DNA of 10,207 nucleotides from NCBI GenBank assembly GCA_016209995.1, contig JACQVC010000536.1, positions 1-10,207 of the forward strand. Direction: 5' to 3'. Source of the DNA: Gemmatimonadota bacterium. Lineage in GTDB: Bacteria > Gemmatimonadota > Gemmatimonadetes > Longimicrobiales > Gaopeijiaceae. The position numbers and the translations under genes were made by a program. The notes under the pieces are model-generated. The model had not been told where the DNA came from, ran no database searches, and saw only the letters and a program-made list of their open reading frames with translations. This document shows, one piece after another, positions 8,007-10,207 of this stretch (within the stretch, counting starts at the first letter, position 1; each line of letters opens with the position of its first letter).

Positions 8007-10007
8007 GTGGCACAGCTCTCCACCCTGGCCGGAGACCCGGAGCCCCCCATGGCCGTCGGTGCCAGTCTGCGCGTGCTCGTCATCGACGACGATCCCACGT
8101 GGCTGCGGCTGATCGACGGGTGGCTCGCGGGTTTGCGCCGTCCGGCCTTCGCGGTGGCCTGTGCCAACTCATATGCATCGGGCCTTGACCGCCTGCTCGG
8201 TGACGAGTTCGACGCCTGTATCGTCGACTATCGGCTCGGCCGTGGGGGCACTGGCCTCGAGCTGCTCGAGGCGGCGCGCCGTGAGGCTTGCGAGGTTCCA
8301 ATGTTGTTGCTCACGGCCCAGGGCGCCGACGAGCTGGACGTCATGGCCCTGCGGTTGGGAGCCGCCGACTACCTGGAAAAGGATGGTCTGACCGCCGAGC
8401 TGACCGGTCGGGCCGTCCGGTACGCCATCGAGCGGTCTCGCACGCTGCAGGCGTTGCGCGAGAGCGAGTCCCGCTACCGGTCCCTGTTCGAGCACGCGCC
8501 CTACGGGATCGGCCGCTCGTGCGACAGGCGGCTGACGACGGTCAATCCGGCCCTCGTGCAGATGCTCGGCTACGAGTCGGCCGAGGCGTTGATGAACATC
8601 GATATCGGCCGGGACTTGTTTCTCGACAAGGCCGAGTTTGCGAAGGTGTTCGCCGTCGTTCGCAAGAAGGGCGCCATCGTGAATCGGGAGGCCGAGTGGC
8701 GGCGGAAGAACGGCCAGCCGATCGTCGTCCGCCTGAGCGTTCGCGTTCTGAGCGCACCCGGCGACGGAGCGTGGATCCACGAGGCGCTCGTCGAGAACAT
8801 CACCGAGCAGCGACGTCTGGCCGCCGAGCTGCGCCAGGCCCAAAAAATGGAAGCCGTCGGCCGTCTGGCCGGTGGCATCGCGCACGACTTCAACAACCTG
8901 CTGACGGCCATCCTCGGCTATACGGGGATTCTGCACCGCGAGCTCCCAGGCGGGCAGGCACGCACCGACCTCGAAGAGATCCACCATGCGGCCACCCGTG
9001 CCGCCGATCTGACGCGCCAGCTCCTGGCATTCAGCCGCAAGCAGATGCTCAACCCCATGGTGTGCAACCTCAGGACCGTCGTCGACGATGCCTGCGGCCT
9101 TCTGCGCCGCGTGCTCGGTGAGGACATCCACCTCACAACAGCTTCGGAGACCGATGACCCGCTCTGGGTCAGAGTGGATCCCGGGCAGTTGGAGCAGGTG
9201 CTGATGAATCTGGCGGTGAACGCCCGCGATGCCATGCCCCAGGGAGGGCATCTCGCGATACAGACGGGGCCGTACCTGGGTGACGCGGGGCACACCGTGC
9301 TGATGCCAGCCGGGCTGTGGGCGTCGGTACGCGTGGCCGACACCGGCTGCGGCATGGACGACCGAACCAAGGCGCATCTGTTCGAGCCCTTCTTCACGAC
9401 CAAAGAGCCCGGCAAGGGCACCGGCCTCGGCCTGGCGACGGTGTACGGGATTGTCAAGCAGAGCGGCGGATACATCTGGGTGGACAGCGAGCCGGACGCC
9501 GGCACAGCTTTCACGATCTGCCTGCCCAGGGTGGCCGCCCCGGCACAACTGGAAGCGCCCGCGGTGGAACTTCCCGCGACGAAGTCCGGTGGGGAAACGA
9601 TCCTCCTGGTCGAAGACGAAGCGAGCGTGCGCAAGCTCGCGTACCGGGTGTTGAGCCGGTGCGGGTATGAAGTCCTGGACGCGTCGAGTGCTGAGGACGC
9701 CGCGTGCATCTGCGCGCAGCGCGGTGCCGATGTCGATCTGCTCTTGACCGACGTGGTGATGCCGGACATGAGTGGCGCCGAACTGGCTCGCGTGCTGGCC
9801 GCGCGGTGCCCGGCGATGCGCGTGTTGTACATGTCCGGGTATCCCGAGGACGAACTCATCGAGCGGACGGGCCTGGCCGCAGGTGTGCCGTTCTTGCTGA
9901 AACCGTTCACGCCTGACTCAATCGCGCGCACGGTGCGCGAAGTGCTCGACCAGGCCGAGGCACGCCGGGAGCCAGCTGCAGCCGCCGGCGCCGAGGGGAG
10001 CCGGTGA
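8007..10007 (+). CDS. Soluble hybrid histidine kinase REC-PAS-HisKA(HDFNN)-HATPase-REC
   Basis: This 666-residue cytoplasmic kinase starts with a receiver (about 22-140): acidic pocket Asp27-29, phosphoacceptor Asp74 in CIVDYRLG, Thr103 and Lys125. A PAS domain follows (148-268; YRSLFEHAPYGIGR). HisKA carries His293 in IAHDFNNLL, the HDFNN-type kinase class. The ATPase domain is complete: N-box NLAVNARDAM with Asn405, G1 DTGCGM (445-450), FEPFFTTK and GTGLGL. A C-terminal receiver (530-648) has Asp537, phosphoacceptor Asp582 in LLTDVVMP, Ser610 and Lys632. Thus it can receive phosphate on the front receiver and also pass it to its own back receiver. A receiver fused before PAS suggests that another kinase controls it. 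It has every key residue, unlike its three upstream neighbours. The start GTG follows a GAGGGA site, 20 bases after the receiver remnant. The last 15 residues are Ala/Glu-rich and without a domain. Confidence 0.93.
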   Translation: MAQLSTLAGDPEPPMAVGASLRVLVIDDDPTWLRLIDGWLAGLRRPAFAVACANSYASGLDRLLGDEFDACIVDYRLGRGGTGLELLEAARREACEVPMLLLTAQGADELDVMALRLGAADYLEKDGLTAELTGRAVRYAIERSRTLQALRESESRYRSLFEHAPYGIGRSCDRRLTTVNPALVQMLGYESAEALMNIDIGRDLFLDKAEFAKVFAVVRKKGAIVNREAEWRRKNGQPIVVRLSVRVLSAPGDGAWIHEALVENITEQRRLAAELRQAQKMEAVGRLAGGIAHDFNNLLTAILGYTGILHRELPGGQARTDLEEIHHAATRAADLTRQLLAFSRKQMLNPMVCNLRTVVDDACGLLRRVLGEDIHLTTASETDDPLWVRVDPGQLEQVLMNLAVNARDAMPQGGHLAIQTGPYLGDAGHTVLMPAGLWASVRVADTGCGMDDRTKAHLFEPFFTTKEPGKGTGLGLATVYGIVKQSGGYIWVDSEPDAGTAFTICLPRVAAPAQLEAPAVELPATKSGGETILLVEDEASVRKLAYRVLSRCGYEVLDASSAEDAACICAQRGADVDLLLTDVVMPDMSGAELARVLAARCPAMRVLYMSGYPEDELIERTGLAAGVPFLLKPFTPDSIARTVREVLDQAEARREPAAAAGAEGSR

Positions 10008-10011
10008 TCGC

Positions 10012-10207
10012 ATGTCGGACGACGTCTCGGTTCTGCTGCTCGTCAAACCCGACGACCACACGCGGGATCTCGTTCAGACGTTCGCAAACCACGAAGGCCA
10101 CCGGGTGGTCATTTGCGCGGACCGCCGGGATCTGTTCTCCCACCTCGAGCGCATCCATACCGATCTCGTCCTGGTAGACGCGGACGCTCCCGACGCGGCC
10201 CGGACGA
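10012..10207 (+). CDS. Receiver-domain protein, start only (runs off the right edge)
   Basis: The ATG at 10012 lies four bases after the kinase stop, with GGAG 11 bases upstream inside the kinase end. The 65 visible residues begin VSVLLLVKPDDHTRDLVQTF and look like the first half of a receiver. The first strand ends in an acidic pair (KPDD), and the second conserved strand LVLVDADAPD carries the probable phosphoacceptor Asp at about residue 56. The acidic pair is preceded by Lys-Pro, so the pocket differs a little from the usual V-D-D. Any output domain lies outside the window. Tight spacing suggests co-transcription with the kinase, which makes it a likely phosphate acceptor (inference). Confidence 0.75.
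   Translation, partial: MSDDVSVLLLVKPDDHTRDLVQTFANHEGHRVVICADRRDLFSHLERIHTDLVLVDADAPDAART

Overview
This 10.2 kb window is GC-rich and consists almost entirely of phosphorelay signalling genes. It looks like an accessory signalling locus of a soil-type bacterium with many hybrid histidine kinases. An Acidobacteriota (Vicinamibacteria-like) origin fits the GC-rich codon usage, the HDFNN-type kinase and the GGGTTTCAGCCC-type hairpin repeat, but this is inference and no marker gene proves it. There are no RNA genes, insertion sequences or CRISPR arrays.

Layout. On the minus strand, positions 1-430 hold a decayed Cache-like sensor fragment, followed by a short stand-alone Hpt phosphotransfer gene (563-955). 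A 262-bp divergent gap separates it from a plus-strand hybrid kinase, PAS-PAS-HisKA-HATPase-REC-REC (1218-3605), which has no Hpt of its own. A 9-bp GC hairpin follows it. The next gap carries a good sigma-54-like promoter (3727-3742) and two copies of a GGGTTTCAGC repeat. A second plus-strand group then runs to the right edge: a YfiR-family periplasmic protein (3864-4484), a membrane hybrid kinase with a CHASE8-like sensor (4481-6796), a GspE/PilB-type ATPase (about 6793-7831), the tail of a receiver domain (7831-7986), a soluble REC-PAS-HK-REC kinase (8007-10007) and the start of another receiver protein (10012 to the edge).

How the genes may work together. The Hpt protein could serve the Hpt-less kinase beside it. 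The YfiR protein overlaps the membrane kinase by four bases. This resembles the YfiR/YfiN pair, in which a periplasmic repressor controls a CHASE8-type sensor, but here the output is a histidine kinase instead of a diguanylate cyclase.

The main oddity is an accumulation of lesions in conserved cores. The first kinase has His in place of the Mg-binding Asn of its N-box. The membrane kinase has a receiver fused from two halves, without the phosphoacceptor Asp. The ATPase has lost about 70 residues from its N2 region, all of its C-terminal domain and most of a downstream receiver, and it has a probable frameshift at a run of seven G. By contrast, the last kinase looks intact. The locus is either a partly eroded phosphorelay cluster, a set of deliberately rewired proteins, or an assembly that collapsed repeated domains. 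Read mapping and homologue alignment would separate these.
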